From contig NW_023503608.1 of assembly GCF_014529535.1 (NCBI RefSeq), forward strand, positions 496,001-560,000: a DNA stretch of 64,000 bases, written 5' to 3'. This DNA is from Bradysia coprophila. Taxonomy: Eukaryota; Arthropoda; Insecta; Diptera; Sciaridae. Of this stretch, positions 10,306-22,420 are shown piece after piece. The notes below the pieces were generated by a model. It searched no databases. It was not told the DNA's origin and was given only the letters and a program-made list of their open reading frames with translations. A program made the translations under genes and the position numbers. Within the stretch, counting starts at the first letter, position 1; every line of letters starts with the position of its first letter.

Positions 10306-10887
10306 TTTTCGAGTCTTTAATTTATTGTACCCTCCAGCAAGCTAATCTATACATTCAAGGAAATATGAGCAACAGGTTGAGCACACAGGTCAACACACAG
10401 AGATGACAATATCCTTCTTAGTCATAACTCCAACACTTGTCAAACATATTGACGCAACGGGATACTGTTCAATAATTTAATTAAAGCATTTCGGCGCGAG
10501 TTAACGACATTCAAATTTTGAGGGATATAAAAGAAGAAATATATTTAAAGAGCTCTAATGTCCCGCTCTCATTATGTTCTCAAGTTATCGAACGATAGAG
10601 AAATTCAAGTTCAAGTTCATTCAAACTTAAGCAAGTGACAGTGCTAATATTTTCGTAGGTAGAATTAAGGTAGAATCTGTATACCAAGTGTGTCAGAGAC
10701 AAGTGTAGGTATCAATGAATTTAAGTAAGTCTTTCGAAGTGCTAGCGAAACAATTCGGTGCGAAATAGGTGTGTTGGTGTACGTAAATGTCAAGTCTAGT
10801 ACTTCGAAGTTTAATTCTTCTGAAAATTATAATTTTATCGACAAATGTGTTAAAAATATTTTGATAAAATAGTATGGCGGCACCAGT

Positions 10888-10983
10888 CACCGAACATGCA
10901 CTACACCTATTGTTTTTCATTCGATAAAAATATAAAAACGAAGAAAGAACAATAGGTGTTTCGGTTACTGTTACATGTCGGTG
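10888..10983. repeat. Imperfect inverted-repeat element
   Basis: CACCGAACATG and ACACCTATTGTT on the left are mirrored by AACAATAGGTGT and CATGTCGGTG on the right, around an AT-rich centre. The organisation fits a small MITE. Confidence 0.5.
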
Positions 10984-11384
10984 ATTAGTTCCCGAGTCCC
11001 GACAATAGTCAAACCATTTTACCAAAAATTTAGAGACACCATCTTACCTTAGGTACCTTCTGTATCCGTACTTCCATATGTAATGTCAGAAATTGTATGC
11101 AAAAATAAACATTTTTTAGTCAAAAAAAATATGCAAAAGATCCCCGTCCTTCAGTTGGACCAATTTCGAACTGCAATTTCGATTTCTTTCGTGGAAACTT
11201 TTCTTAATCGAATAAAATCGTAGCGACTGAAGCACTGAAGTATTCGATGACCACAAAAATATTTTTTTTGTTCTATACGCAAATCGTTTATTCAATTGGA
11301 AAAACTTTTTAGACTCTTCCGTCACTCTTAGAAAATTGTCCCTTTTGATTGATTGATGCGACCATATTAATCGAATAAATTTGA

Positions 11385-11390
11385 TTTATT
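11385..11390 (-). terminator. Polyadenylation signal AATAAA for MED14
   Basis: Minus-strand AATAAA lies about 47 bp downstream of the MED14 stop codon. Confidence 0.5.
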
Positions 11391-11436
11391 ATGAAACCTT
11401 AAGATTATTGACATATCCTATTCTGATTCCTAACGC

Positions 11437-14400
11437 CTAATTCGGACCCTGATTGGCTCCCATACCGTAGCCTTGCGGTGCGCCCTGAACACCTTGCATT
11501 GGTGAATGCATCATTGGACTCGGACAAGTGCCAACAGCACCAGCTGGTGAAGGTATTATCTGAAAATGAAAAGTGAATTGAAGAACGTGGCCAACGAGAA
11601 ATTGCAATTGGATAAGAAAACCCATCGGCAACAGTCTTACTTGATTGGGATTCGGTTGTTGTTCATTCGGCAAAGTTAGGTTTACAATTAGGTCACGTAC
11701 GGCCGGAAACAATGAACATTCGCCATGATGAGATGGATATTCGGCAAAGCGTCGTAACTGGTGACTGGCCGCACTTGTGGCTATCGACTGAACGGGATCT
11801 CGGCGTTCAGCAATTTGTGTTATATTCGAACTGACATCATATACCATGGGTAACACCAGCGACACTGAATCTTTCCAATCCATTCCCGGTAGATATGGAA
11901 TTCGAGTGATTTGTAGCTGTAAAAATGGTATTTGATTAGATGAAGGACCTCCGGTGAAATAATTAAATTGCTCACGAAAAATAAGATTTTCAAGCGGACA
12001 ATGTGAATCGCTGGATTACCAACAGGTACAATGGGAGCAGCTGACGGTGGAACTCGCAGACAGAACATAACGTGCCACTTCAAACCTTGTAAAATATCCG
12101 GCATCAATTCGACACGAATTATCTGGAAATATTCAGGTTGTACAACGTTTCGCGATTAGTCGTGCATGCGCACACTCACCTGAATGAAGTCTTTCAACAC
12201 TTGCGACGGAACATTTAACATTCTGGCAAATCCACACAATGCGTTCGGTCTGTAGGGTGGCGCCGATACACGGGACTCAAAGAATTTTTCGATTATCTGC
12301 AAGTCATCCATGCTCCATTGGTATGGTGGTTTACCTTCAGGAACATTCGGTGGAACTTGGGTGACTTTTAAGTGTAGAGATTGCATGTGCGTGGGATCCA
12401 AGAACACTTGACACTGAAGACAATCGACTTTAAAAAGTACGACGCCCGGTTCAGTTGCCGGAATCGCTTGTAACTATTGAGACGAACGAAGTATTTGTGA
12501 GCACGATACGATTGAATATGATTGTTACTTACGTATTCCTCCGACGAAATGAAGCGTTGTAATTGGCGTCGCATGTACACACAACCCAAGAATCTTTCCA
12601 ATGGACACTGCTCTGGACCTGGAATTTCTGCTTGTGGATTTGGTGTAGGACGACAAAGAGAATCGAGTGCTTCGTGTGTCAATAAAGTCGGAACCGCTCC
12701 TGCCCACGATCGTGCCGGCAACACTCTTGAGACGTGCGGTGTTATAGCTGTGAATGAAGAACAATTTGAAAAATGTCTCCGTTTTTCAATGAACGTTTCA
12801 ATATTACGTTGCGACTGAGATTTATGATCAGGACTTTGCCCTGGACGTGGTGATGGTCTTGGCATACTTGGAGATCCTGGCCAATTTGACGCAGCAGCTG
12901 CTGGTGATAATGCACCGAACGGGCTGTTATTTTCCGTGTGGGGCATGTACTGCATATTTGGTCCTGGTGAATGTGCCATTGGACTAGGATTTAGCGGAGA
13001 CGACGGCATTATCCCAGCACTTGGTGATGGATGCGGCATATGCGAAGCCGGTGGTGATGTCATTCCAAAGTTTGGATGGTTCTGAAGCGAAAAATGGAAA
13101 TCATTCGAGGAACAAGTCGTTTACTCTATGCAGTCACATTACTTGATTTATTGGGTGTGGGCTTGCTGGTGTGTGTGGATTTGAGCTCGTTGGTGGAGTA
13201 ATTGGCGGTGCAAAACGCAATCCTCCATCGCGAGGACTTTGCGGTGCACGTAAACTACCGCCTAAGAATGGCGATGAACCACCGACAGAAGCTGGACCAC
13301 CTTGTGTCTCTTCCATGGCAATGGGTGATGGTGGATTATCATCTTCCGACTGTGAACGACGACGATAAACAGCAGACTCGTCAACGTATTTCGATAAAAA
13401 TCCTTTGAGTCCTTGGGTGGGATAGAATTCATCAACAACATTGCTGCGATCAAAGCGACTGTAGGCTCCATCACGAATCGAAACCAATCCTCCGCCTCGT
13501 AGTCGAATTTCTAGGCAATACATTGCTTGGTAGGCAATTCGTAGGAGAGTTGGCGATTGTGGTATAATGCAAAATGACATGACCGGTACTTGAGGTCTCT
13601 GTAAGAAAGTTTAGTAAGAAGTTGATGTCAAAGTCAAAAATTCTTTGAGTCATTAGATAACTTACGGGAATTCCGAGTTGCGGTATGATTGGCAGTTTTG
13701 CTATCGAGCTTAACGGTTGATACGTTTCGTGCAAAATGTGCACAATCTGTGACAAACTGTAGTGTCGATTCAAATGAGATTGAAGCTGTTCACGCATCAT
13801 TGAATGTGCGTTTATAGCCGAATTACCACCGGTGAAGACCTGTCAAGGTAAAATAAAAGTTAGCGCTCGTATAACACAAATAGCTGATAAGGTAAAGGTC
13901 TAATTTATACCATTTTGAATTCCATAGCCTCTGTACACCAAAATATGTTCACAGTCACTTCCTTATTGGGCCCATAACCTAACAACAAATTATTGTAATT
14001 GTACGACTTGACCGTCACCAGATTCTGTAGATTGTATTTTTCTGCAAAAGAAACACAAGCTGAGTGTCCGGTCACTTTGAATCGCATATCGATCATTTAA
14101 AAATCTACCATTTTTGTACTGTTCAGCAAACTCATGGACAATGCTGTACAAGTAAACAATTTTCGACCAGTCACTCAGCAGCGAATTGATTGTCTTGTTC
14201 ACCATATCCGACGACACCAAATCGTATTGATAATAGACAGTCCGGCGCAATCCTTGCTCACGATGATGGGTACTCTGTAGCGGCGTGCCGAAAAACACCA
14301 ACTCGATGGTCCATAGTCTCGAATGATTGTTTTTGTTGATTTGCGAGCGAATAGCCACCGATAGCAACCGTTTCATTAAAGCATTCCACACAGCCTTACC

Positions 14401-17046
14401 GATGACCGGACTGGAGCTCATCTTTAAATAGGAGAAAGTGAACAGAATGTTTAGACTTAAGATGGTACGGAAATTTACCTTGCTCGAATCGGTTGACGAT
14501 TGATCGGGTTGAGGAAGTGACAACAATTTTAACACCAATGACGTCGCATTAGCCTCAACTTGCAAACCAGAATGTGGAATATTTTGGCGACAAAGCTCTT
14601 GGGCCAGGCAGACAAACGGTAGTTTTTCGTCACACATTGCAACGACGTGAGCTAGTTCGGGTATGAAATACGCTGGGTATATCGTTTTCTGCTGTTTAGC
14701 TGACGGACCAGTATCCAAACCAGAAGATTTTCGTTTGTTCAATGGGCATTCTGCAAAGAAATGGATAGATAATTGCAGGTCCTTACTCACTGCCGAAACT
14801 TGTGATCACATACCATCAACATATGTGCCCGGGCCATGAGTAACAGCGAACGTATCAAACTCGATAAGATTTTGTACTCTAAAGTACATTTTCGGAATAT
14901 CGGACTCGATTGCATCATCGTTGGGATTGTCGTCGATCGATGAAGGTTTGACCAAAGCCAGATAAAATGTGTAATCCATTTCGCAAACATTGGTCGGTCG
15001 TTCCTTTATTTCCACAATCTGCAAAAGGGGAGATAAATGTATCCGAAAGTCGTCTTTAGCATCGCTTTAGCACACCGTACCAAAATAACAGTTGGATGAC
15101 GATGAAGTTTAACGAAAATTTTATGGCGACCAATTTTCGTCATTGGATGGTCGACAGTGTGCAAAAGCGGTAGGCGCTCATGCGGTGTTGCAGGTAGATG
15201 TTGAAGAGTTTTTTCGCAACGTCTTTGCGTCACCCAATACCTAAGCTCCGACACCAGATGTGGCAATTTCGTTAGATCCCCATTCAAAGCTGTCTGCAGT
15301 TCCGGTGTGATGGGACATTCCAAATGCTTCGGGACATGACACCGTAACATTCCCGTATGTGTGTCGACGGTAATATGAATCTGTTCGGCTCGTAGACATG
15401 GATTCAACACGGGAACGGTTAAGATAGCCGGTGTTCCTTGTAGATGATCTAAAATGTATGAAAATCGGTGGTAAATTCAGCATAGCATCAGCTTAGGACA
15501 CGTACATTCAACATCTTTCAAGAACGTTTGAAATTCTACTTTGATGTCATTGAGACGTGACAATGATCGAATATAAACTGTGTGAACAAGAAGCCGTTCC
15601 ATTGACAACAAATCGGACCGTACGGCTCTATCAGCTACCTCCGAAGATTCCTTGTTTCCAATTGAAGGTAAATGGAGAACAGCTAACGGTCGAGCCTTAT
15701 CATTTGGATCGGTCTGAACGGTTAATTTGTATCCAAGTTCGGATTTTGGATCTTTGCTCGTCAATTCTCTCCAGTACGAAACGGTTAACTTTGCCCCCGG
15801 TTTATATTCGTCGACGTGAATGTTTTCATCGAGTCGATCGTTGATCAAGCGAAGCGTTTGAGTATACAGGACTTCCAGTTGAAGCGATTGACAGAAGTGA
15901 TGCAGACAGTTGTAGACTTCGGCCAATGCATTTTGGTTGTCTACAATTCGAGCCTGAATGACTTGATGAATGTAAAGAACTTGTTGGGTGTGCACCAATG
16001 CTTTTCCGTCTAAAATAATCATGTGCGAAATAAGCAAGTGAATTTCCATGGTGGTCAAAGTGTATGCCTACCTCCAGTTTCTTTATCTTCTACAAGAATT
16101 TCTATTTCAAGCAGACGCCACGGTACATTTGGTCCATCGCCCATAACCGTTAAAGACACCTCGAATTCGTGTTCCACATGAAAAGTGACTCGACCGCAAT
16201 CAATCTGGAATGATGAAAATGAGTCAGAAAAAGCCGATCGTGACGGAAATGACAATGAATACCTTGAACTTTCTCATTTGTGGCATTAGGTTTCCAGTTA
16301 CTAAACGATGTTGAATGACCTGATTCAACCGAAGAAGAGTCTGCTTTTTCTCACTTGGTGTTATCGGATCAGGTGGAACGATCTTCTCGCTGGAAAAAAA
16401 ATCAAGAAAAATGTGAAAAAATCCGGGTCGGAAAGTTAATCAGATTTCTCGTACCGAATGCAGGCTGGTAATCGCGAATAAGTTCCGGTTGTTAATATTT
16501 CAATAGCAGCCGGAATGTGAAAATTAGGTAGCCGAGCGTGAACTAAAGTTTCTCGAGCCATTCGTGCCAACATGTCGGCGGTGTCAACAAACAACATTGA
16601 TTGTTTGTCCAAAAAGTTCATGATATGCTGAAACGATAATCATCGAATTGAATAGACGTACATTGCAGACATTTGGTTTCAAATTTACAGCAGATTTATC
16701 CACTTTGGACGCCGAATTTGCCCATTTAACTAATGCCAAAAGTCTGATGAAAAGCTGTCTCGTCCGCGCAGAGAAATTGTAGATTTCAATTTTGCGTTCC
16801 ATGTCTGTTTTTCGTGGAAGTCTATCGGATGAAGGGAAAACATGTCAAATGTTAGTAGAACCGGGGAGTTTGTTTTTCATAAAAAAATTCGTACAATTCG
16901 GCCAACACGGTTAAGTCGTGATACGTTCGTTGTATGATGAAGTCTATGAGCATCGACAGTGATATAGAACCACCTCTGGGGCCTTCCTGTCCAGACGGCA
17001 AATAACCGGCTGGACCTTGCAAACCCTCTAGTGGTAGTGGAGACAT
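11437..17046 (-). CDS. MED14: Mediator of RNA polymerase II transcription subunit 14
   Basis: Backbone subunit that joins the head, middle and tail modules of Mediator in the nucleus. Nineteen exons were traced: 17046-16895, 16821-16689, 16627-16455, 16389-16263, 16204-16072, 16009-15506, 15448-15081, 15018-14814, 14750-14479, 14421-14109, 14041-13911, 13839-13666, 13598-13143, 13081-12808, 12747-12533, 12473-12180, 12122-11976, 11916-11641, 11559-11437. They total 4470 nt, or 1489 residues, about the size of the fly protein. The N-terminal signature is [18 protein letters not shown] at about 28-45, then [16 protein letters not shown]. The centre has [19 protein letters not shown] and [16 protein letters not shown] Pro/Ser/Met-rich linker is encoded near 12.8-13.2 kb, followed by [14 protein letters not shown] and a conserved C-terminal region. 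Introns are 55-86 nt; those of 57, 60 and 81 nt are in frame and stop-free. The start at 17046 is preferred; an in-frame ATG 13 codons upstream also exists. Confidence 0.95.
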
Positions 17047-17305
17047 CGTCCACACGTTTAAACAAAACGTTACTCGCAAAAACACTCCTCGGTGGATATA
17101 CTTTCGACAAAACGCTGATTATAAACACTCAAATGTTACACAGACGTAACCAATATGAATGCCACCGATGACAGAACTTAATAAATAGATAATGACACAG
17201 CATCAGCGCTGCCGAAAAAAATGGCATTAAACAAATGTGTAGGTTCACTTTTTCTTAAATAATGGCGGTGTTCCACTTTTGCTCCGTCCAATATGAAAAA
17301 TACTA

Positions 17306-17417
17306 TTCGTACCACGGACTAAAAGTCTTTTTTAGCGTATTCGATTCCAGACCTCGCCTTCGGTTCTGTCTGGAAACTTCTCACACGCTAAAAAAGACTT
17401 TTAGTCCTAGGTACGAA
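17306..17417. mobile_element. Fold-back palindromic MITE with 33-bp arms
   Basis: Left arm 17306-17338 (contains GGACTAAAAGTCTTTTTTAG) is mirrored almost perfectly by 17385-17417 (contains CTAAAAAAGACTTTTAGTCC). An inner hairpin TTCCAGA/TCTGGAA flanks a GC-richer loop. There is no coding capacity. Confidence 0.7.
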
Positions 17418-17430
17418 ATGTACTATTCTT

Positions 17431-17629
17431 CACATTGAAATTAATTGCGGCTTACCAACTTTCGGCACCCTGGACTTTACTTAAATAGTCGTAGAATGCC
17501 TCCAAATAAATTGCTAAAAATCTAGAATTCAGTTTTGGATTTTTAGAAATTTATTTGGAGGCATTCCTCGACTATTCAAGTAAAGTTTAGGGTGCCGAAA
17601 GTTGGAAAGCCGCAATTAATTTCAATGTG
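17431..17629. mobile_element. Long fold-back element, arms of about 90 bp
   Basis: The element starts CACATTGAAATTAATTGCGG and ends with its complement CCGCAATTAATTTCAATGTG. The arms continue inward through CAACTTTCGGCACCCT and GAATGCCTCCAAATAAAT with few mismatches, leaving a loop of only about 20 bp. A transcript would fold into a long double-stranded hairpin. It is typical of a fold-back MITE. No clear target duplication was seen. Confidence 0.75.
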
Positions 17630-17709
17630 TTAAGTTGGTTTCACACACAATCTATACTGAGTGCGTTTATCGATTTCGGTGTCACCCGCCTTCGTGGGTG
17701 TCTTAACCT

Positions 17710-17735
17710 GGTTCTTTCAGAACCTTGGAAATTAT
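17710..17735. repeat. Dispersed repeat segment, copy A
   Basis: GGTTCTTTCAGAACCTTGG followed by AAATTAT. It is matched at 60276-60301 with one difference. Its first 15 bp form an imperfect palindrome. Confidence 0.5.
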
Positions 17736-17805
17736 TACCAATTTCGGCTTCGTACTCACTCAGACATAAGTATAGTTATGCATCACTAAACAATAAGATA
17801 TTAAT

Positions 17806-17857
17806 TGGTTAGTGCATCAGCCCGGCAAGTTGAAGGTTGTTAGTTCGTGTCTCACAT
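17806..17857 (+). repeat. tRNA-like segment, probable SINE head
   Basis: TTGGTTAGTGCATCAG resembles a D-arm/A-box, and GGTTGTTAGTTCGTGTCTC resembles a T-arm/B-box, at tRNA-like spacing. The acceptor stem and first part of the D-arm are not convincing, so this reads as a tRNA-derived SINE relic rather than a working tRNA. Confidence 0.4.
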
Positions 17858-17976
17858 ATAGCGTTTCTCACCCCCCAGACACTTCGACATAAAATATACT
17901 TATGTAAAAAGCGTGGCGTTTCTCTAGAAGTATGAAATCAATTTGAATATGCTATAGACAAAATGCGGTAGAGCTC

Positions 17977-18116
17977 AAATGTAATAGATTTTCGTATAAT
18001 ACTATTACATTTCTAGTATGTATATTTCGTCATAAAATTGCTAATTTCAGCACTCTATTTTTTGTGAACCAACTTCACTACTTTGACATTGAAAGGATAT
18101 TTACCAGAGTGAAGTT
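17977..18116. repeat. Direct repeat, unit 1
   Basis: About 140 bp starting CAAATGTAAT and ending in GTGAAGTT. The unit is repeated diverged at 18252-18390. Each unit has an internal AATGTAAT/CTATTACATT mirror and an AACTTCACT/GTGAAGTT mirror. Confidence 0.6.
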
Positions 18117-18251
18117 AGAAAATAGAGCGTAAAGTAGACATGAACGCTATACTGATGAGTAGCAACTACCTTCAGCCGTAAATCAGAGTCTCGCTCTACT
18201 TTAACTTTTTTGCTTTAAAACATAGGGAAATGATGCTTGGAAACTAAAGTT

Positions 18252-18390
18252 CAAATGTAATGCATTGTGTAATTCTATTACATTTCTAGTATTTACAATT
18301 CGTTATAAAATTACTAATTTCAGCGCTCTAATTTTTGTTAACCAACTTCACTGCTATGACATTTCATGGATATCTTATCAGAATGAAGTT
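18252..18390. repeat. Direct repeat, unit 2
   Basis: Diverged second copy of the unit at 17977-18116, in the same orientation. Shared stretches include CTATTACATTTCTAGTAT and AACCAACTTCACT. Confidence 0.6.
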
Positions 18391-21300
18391 GTATCACCAG
18401 AAAAGAATGAAGTACTGGAAAACGTTGTAGCGCCTCTAAAGGCCATCCGAGGTTTCCAATATCAGATATAATCCGACGGATCCGGTAAACAATATCAAAA
18501 AGGTGCGATATGTGGTGGATTTACTGAAATTACTGCAAATTTCCGAAATTTAACGATACAGTTTTTCGGTAAATTGTATCGGTAAATTCAGTAGAATTTT
18601 GATAAATTCAGTAAGGTTTTGGTAAATTTCGGTAAGTTTCAGTAATAGGTGGATCATAGTGTAGTCAATCATTGGTGAAATGTGCGGTCAACTAATTTTA
18701 GCCTTTCCTTTAATCAAAAACAGCTATGTTGTCGACATACATGATAAAAATAAGCAATCGACATGTGCAAATTTTACACAGACGAATTAACCGATATAAA
18801 GATTTTGTTGGGTTCCGCTTACAGTTTCTAATAGATTGATCTCCTGTCTCAATTTATGCGATTGTCGCAGACTTAACGTCATCGACGGGGTTGAAGAAAA
18901 AAAACAATTGAATTAAATTGCTTATCTGTTGGACACAGCATTTTTATTTATTTGCTATTTTTTTTAGTAATAATATATATGATATAAAACAGCCATTATG
19001 TTTGTATTATTATTTAAAATCCTAAAAACACCAGAAAAGGTACAAAGATATTGTTTATGTTAATTTCTTTTATATATATAATTTTAAGTTTTTTGTTTAT
19101 TCATTTTAATATTTTTTTGTTGTTGTTTAATAATTTTACTTCTTTTGTTTTTAAATTTATTTTTATGTGTATAAATGTTGATTATAATTTTTTTTTGTAT
19201 TCACTTTACTCTTTCTTCCTTTCATTTTTTGTTATTATTTTTAATCAGTGGTATTTTTTGTTGTTGTTGTTAAATTTACAATATTGGACTTTTTTTCTTC
19301 GTTTATTTTTATAATGTGAGCATGGATAAGGTAAAAAAAAAAACAATTACATCAGACCCGATAATAAAATCATATTTTAATATTTTTCTAAATATTTATC
19401 AGAGTTTTTTGTGTACGAATAGAATAGTTATTACAAACGAGTGATAAATGTATCTTTAGGCATTACGATTTGTAATTGGCACGTGACAATATATATCGTG
19501 TGCCTTTAACAACACAGAGAATATTATTGGTAAATTAGTTTATCGGATTTATTGGAATCTACCAAAATTACTAAATTTCTCTAAATTTTAAGTGAATTTC
19601 GGTAAATTTCAGTAAATGAATTTACCCATAATTTCCATATAAAAACGAATTTATCACCGATTTACATACAACGCTTCCTCTTAATATAAAGAAAACAAAA
19701 ATTTTACTTTTCGTCACTTGAGAACAAAACAAAATCATTTTAAATTGCATGTCTCGTCGCATTTCACACTATAAGTTTTGTTTTTGTTTTATTTTATTTT
19801 TTAATTTTTATATATTGACAATCTTTTTTAACTCAAAGAGAAGGAAAATTATAGTCAAATTTGTGGTTACAAATAAATCATTCACCAATAATAATAGTAG
19901 TAAGAGTTTACATAAATATATAATTTTCATTTGTTAGATAATTCTTTTTTTTTCATTAATTTTATTTATGTGTAAATTATATACGTAATATTTATATAAT
20001 ATTTAATATATTGTTAATTAAAAAGGAAAGAATTATTTGACAAAATAATTAGATGAAAAATAAGAGAGAGAAGAAAAACAGATTTTGATTCTAAATTAAA
20101 AAATGTTTTGTGATCAACTTGCCTTTAATAATTGAAAAAATATATTTCAAGATTTCTCATAATTTCCTTTTTTTCGTAGGTTTCCTAATTATTCTTGTCT
20201 ACTTTTTTTTGTTATCATCATAACTTTTAGTTCTTTATTTCTATCTTTCCCCCTTTTTTTAGTTTTTAAAGTCATTATTTACATTTTCTAATTATTTTTT
20301 GTTTATTAATATAATTTTTAGCGCTGAATAATAGCTTTTTGTTGGTTTTTTTTTTCACTTTATAAAATTTACATAAAATCCATATTTTGTTTCATCTAAA
20401 TAATATTTTTCATTCTTTTAATTATATTATATTGTTAATTCACGTGGTTTTCTTCTTCTTTTTTAATTTAAATTAATTTGTTGATTAATATTAATAACGT
20501 ACCCTTTTTTAAGTTTAATTTCTTTATAATTTTCATTTTGTTTTTTGTTTCCTTGTTGACTAATTTATAAAAATATTTTTAAATATAGTTTTTTCTGTGT
20601 TTTTAATTTTTATAACCTAAAACTTTATCCCTCCATTCAGTTTATAATAAAAACAAAAAACAAAATTTTTTTAGAAACGATTTTTGTTATGTTCATTTTG
20701 AGTTTGGTGAGGAAAGTGTTTCCCAACAATCAATTATTAATTTTTTTTTAAATTCTATTTTCCCAAACCACAAGAAAAAGAAATCGTATGTCCAAGCACC
20801 CTTGCTAAAGTTCTGCAGTACATGGACATTGATTGATCGTTATTAAAATATGGAAACCTTGCTTTAATGCTTACGAGTTTGATTAAATTGTTTCAATCTA
20901 TTTTACAATTCGGAAATTCCGAATGAATCGTTAAATAACCTGAAATATGGAAGCGAAACAATGATGCTTGACGTAACCGATGCTGGAGAAATTAAATAGC
21001 TGACGAGACTATCTGCAATCTAGAATATTTTATATCGTTAAAAGAGAAAATGGATTGGAAAACGAAATCGTTACGGAACATTTTTTTGATATTGCCTTAC
21101 GCAAGACTATAAGTGTTAAAAGCTAGGTATTAGGTCGACCGAGATCAACTACGGTCAACAATCAGTTAGACCTGAAGGTCATTCAATTCTGTCAGGTCAG
21201 TTTACCGCTATACACCTAATTTCCGAACAATTTTTTAAAACAAACATGTTCTGATTATTATAGAATAGCCAATAGTCAAGCGACAGGTGAGAATTGATCA

Positions 21301-22288
21301 TATATCCAGATTAAGGTAATTTCAGGACCTTGTTCCCGTTCCGAGCTCTACAAACTGTTCATTCATATCAAAATTGATAGTGAAATTCTATCCATTTATG
21401 TAAGACTATCAAATGAAGGCTAAAAATATTGAGAAAGAGTAATGATTATGTGTTTCTTTTATAAACAATATTTTTATAGTGCACGAACAACATAGTAGTA
21501 TTAAGTATAAGTTTAAATAAACGATCCAATTAATCAAAAATAAAATCTTAAACCAAAAAATTGATTATTTTAATTATAGATTATATTTGTATTAGGTAAA
21601 ATTATCATGTAAAAATAAAGAATAAAAAATCAATAATGCCAACAATTTATTCAATTTATTATATTGTATTATCGTGCGTTATGCATCTCTCGTTATTGAT
21701 AAATTGCTATGCTCGTTTTTATGTTTCAATTATTTTATGTAGTTTTGATTTTCATAAGTTGTTTAAGTTAAGCAAATAATATTAACGATGAAAAAAGAAA
21801 AAGAAAAAATTGTTTTTTATGTTGTAAAATACACACAAATATCGTCTAAAGGCTACAGACATTACTGACGTTAACAAAGTAAATATATCATAACTATACA
21901 ATTAATTTGATTAAACCTTATTAATTTTCTTCTCCATCATCTTCGTCTTCTTATTTATTTTCTTTATCCTTTTTTAAAGTACAGTCTCTATTTAGTTTTT
22001 ATCATTTTTTTTATATCTTGTTGTAGTGTTAGTCGTTTAATAAATATTTTTTTTTTATTTGTTTATATATTCGTTAATTTTAATAAGTCTACACCCACCC
22101 ACAAATTATGCTTAAATTTTCATTTTGTTTACAGTAAAAAGCGCTTAAGATGCAACATTGAAAGACCAATTTTTTTTTTTTTGAATTTTTTTCCCCTATT
22201 GAAATTATAATTGTTGCCGTTGGTGTTTGGACTTTATCATTTTAAATTTTATTTAGTTTTGTTAAGGTTACAGTTATGATCACTGAAA

Positions 22289-22420
22289 CATGCCATCGTG
22301 TTATCAATCTGATATTCATTAGTCCAATCATTTATATTTTGCAACTTGTGAAATACCTATGGATGTGTGTAGCAAAGGGGACTAATAAAAATAATAAATT
22401 GATAACACGGCAGCACTGGT
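22289..22420. repeat. Inverted-repeat element in the AT-rich region
   Basis: CGTGTTATCAAT on the left is mirrored by ATTGATAACACG on the right, and ATTAGTCC by GGACTAAT inside. The arrangement is that of a small MITE or hairpin. Confidence 0.45.

Larger units (their letters stand above)
10306..11436. other. Spacer between the RING-SPRY gene and MED14
   Basis: It holds the presumed promoter of the RING-SPRY gene on the left and the 3' UTR of MED14 on the right. A palindromic element lies at 10888-10983. Short ORFs in the spacer have no recognisable product. Confidence 0.5.

Noticed and set aside
10693..11325. Minus-strand ORFs of 110 and 69 codons between the RING-SPRY and MED14 genes
   Set aside because: No recognisable domain. 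They overlap a palindromic element and AT-rich UTR-like sequence, and splice context is lacking.
11560..14478. Several in-frame, stop-free introns in MED14 (57, 60 and 81 nt) as a sign of programmed intron retention
   Set aside because: With about 30 short introns in the window, one third are expected to be multiples of three and a fair part of those stop-free by chance. The number seen is about what chance predicts.
19051..19314. 87-codon plus-strand ORF rich in Phe and Leu
   Set aside because: It is the translation of a T-rich tract (low complexity), not a membrane protein.
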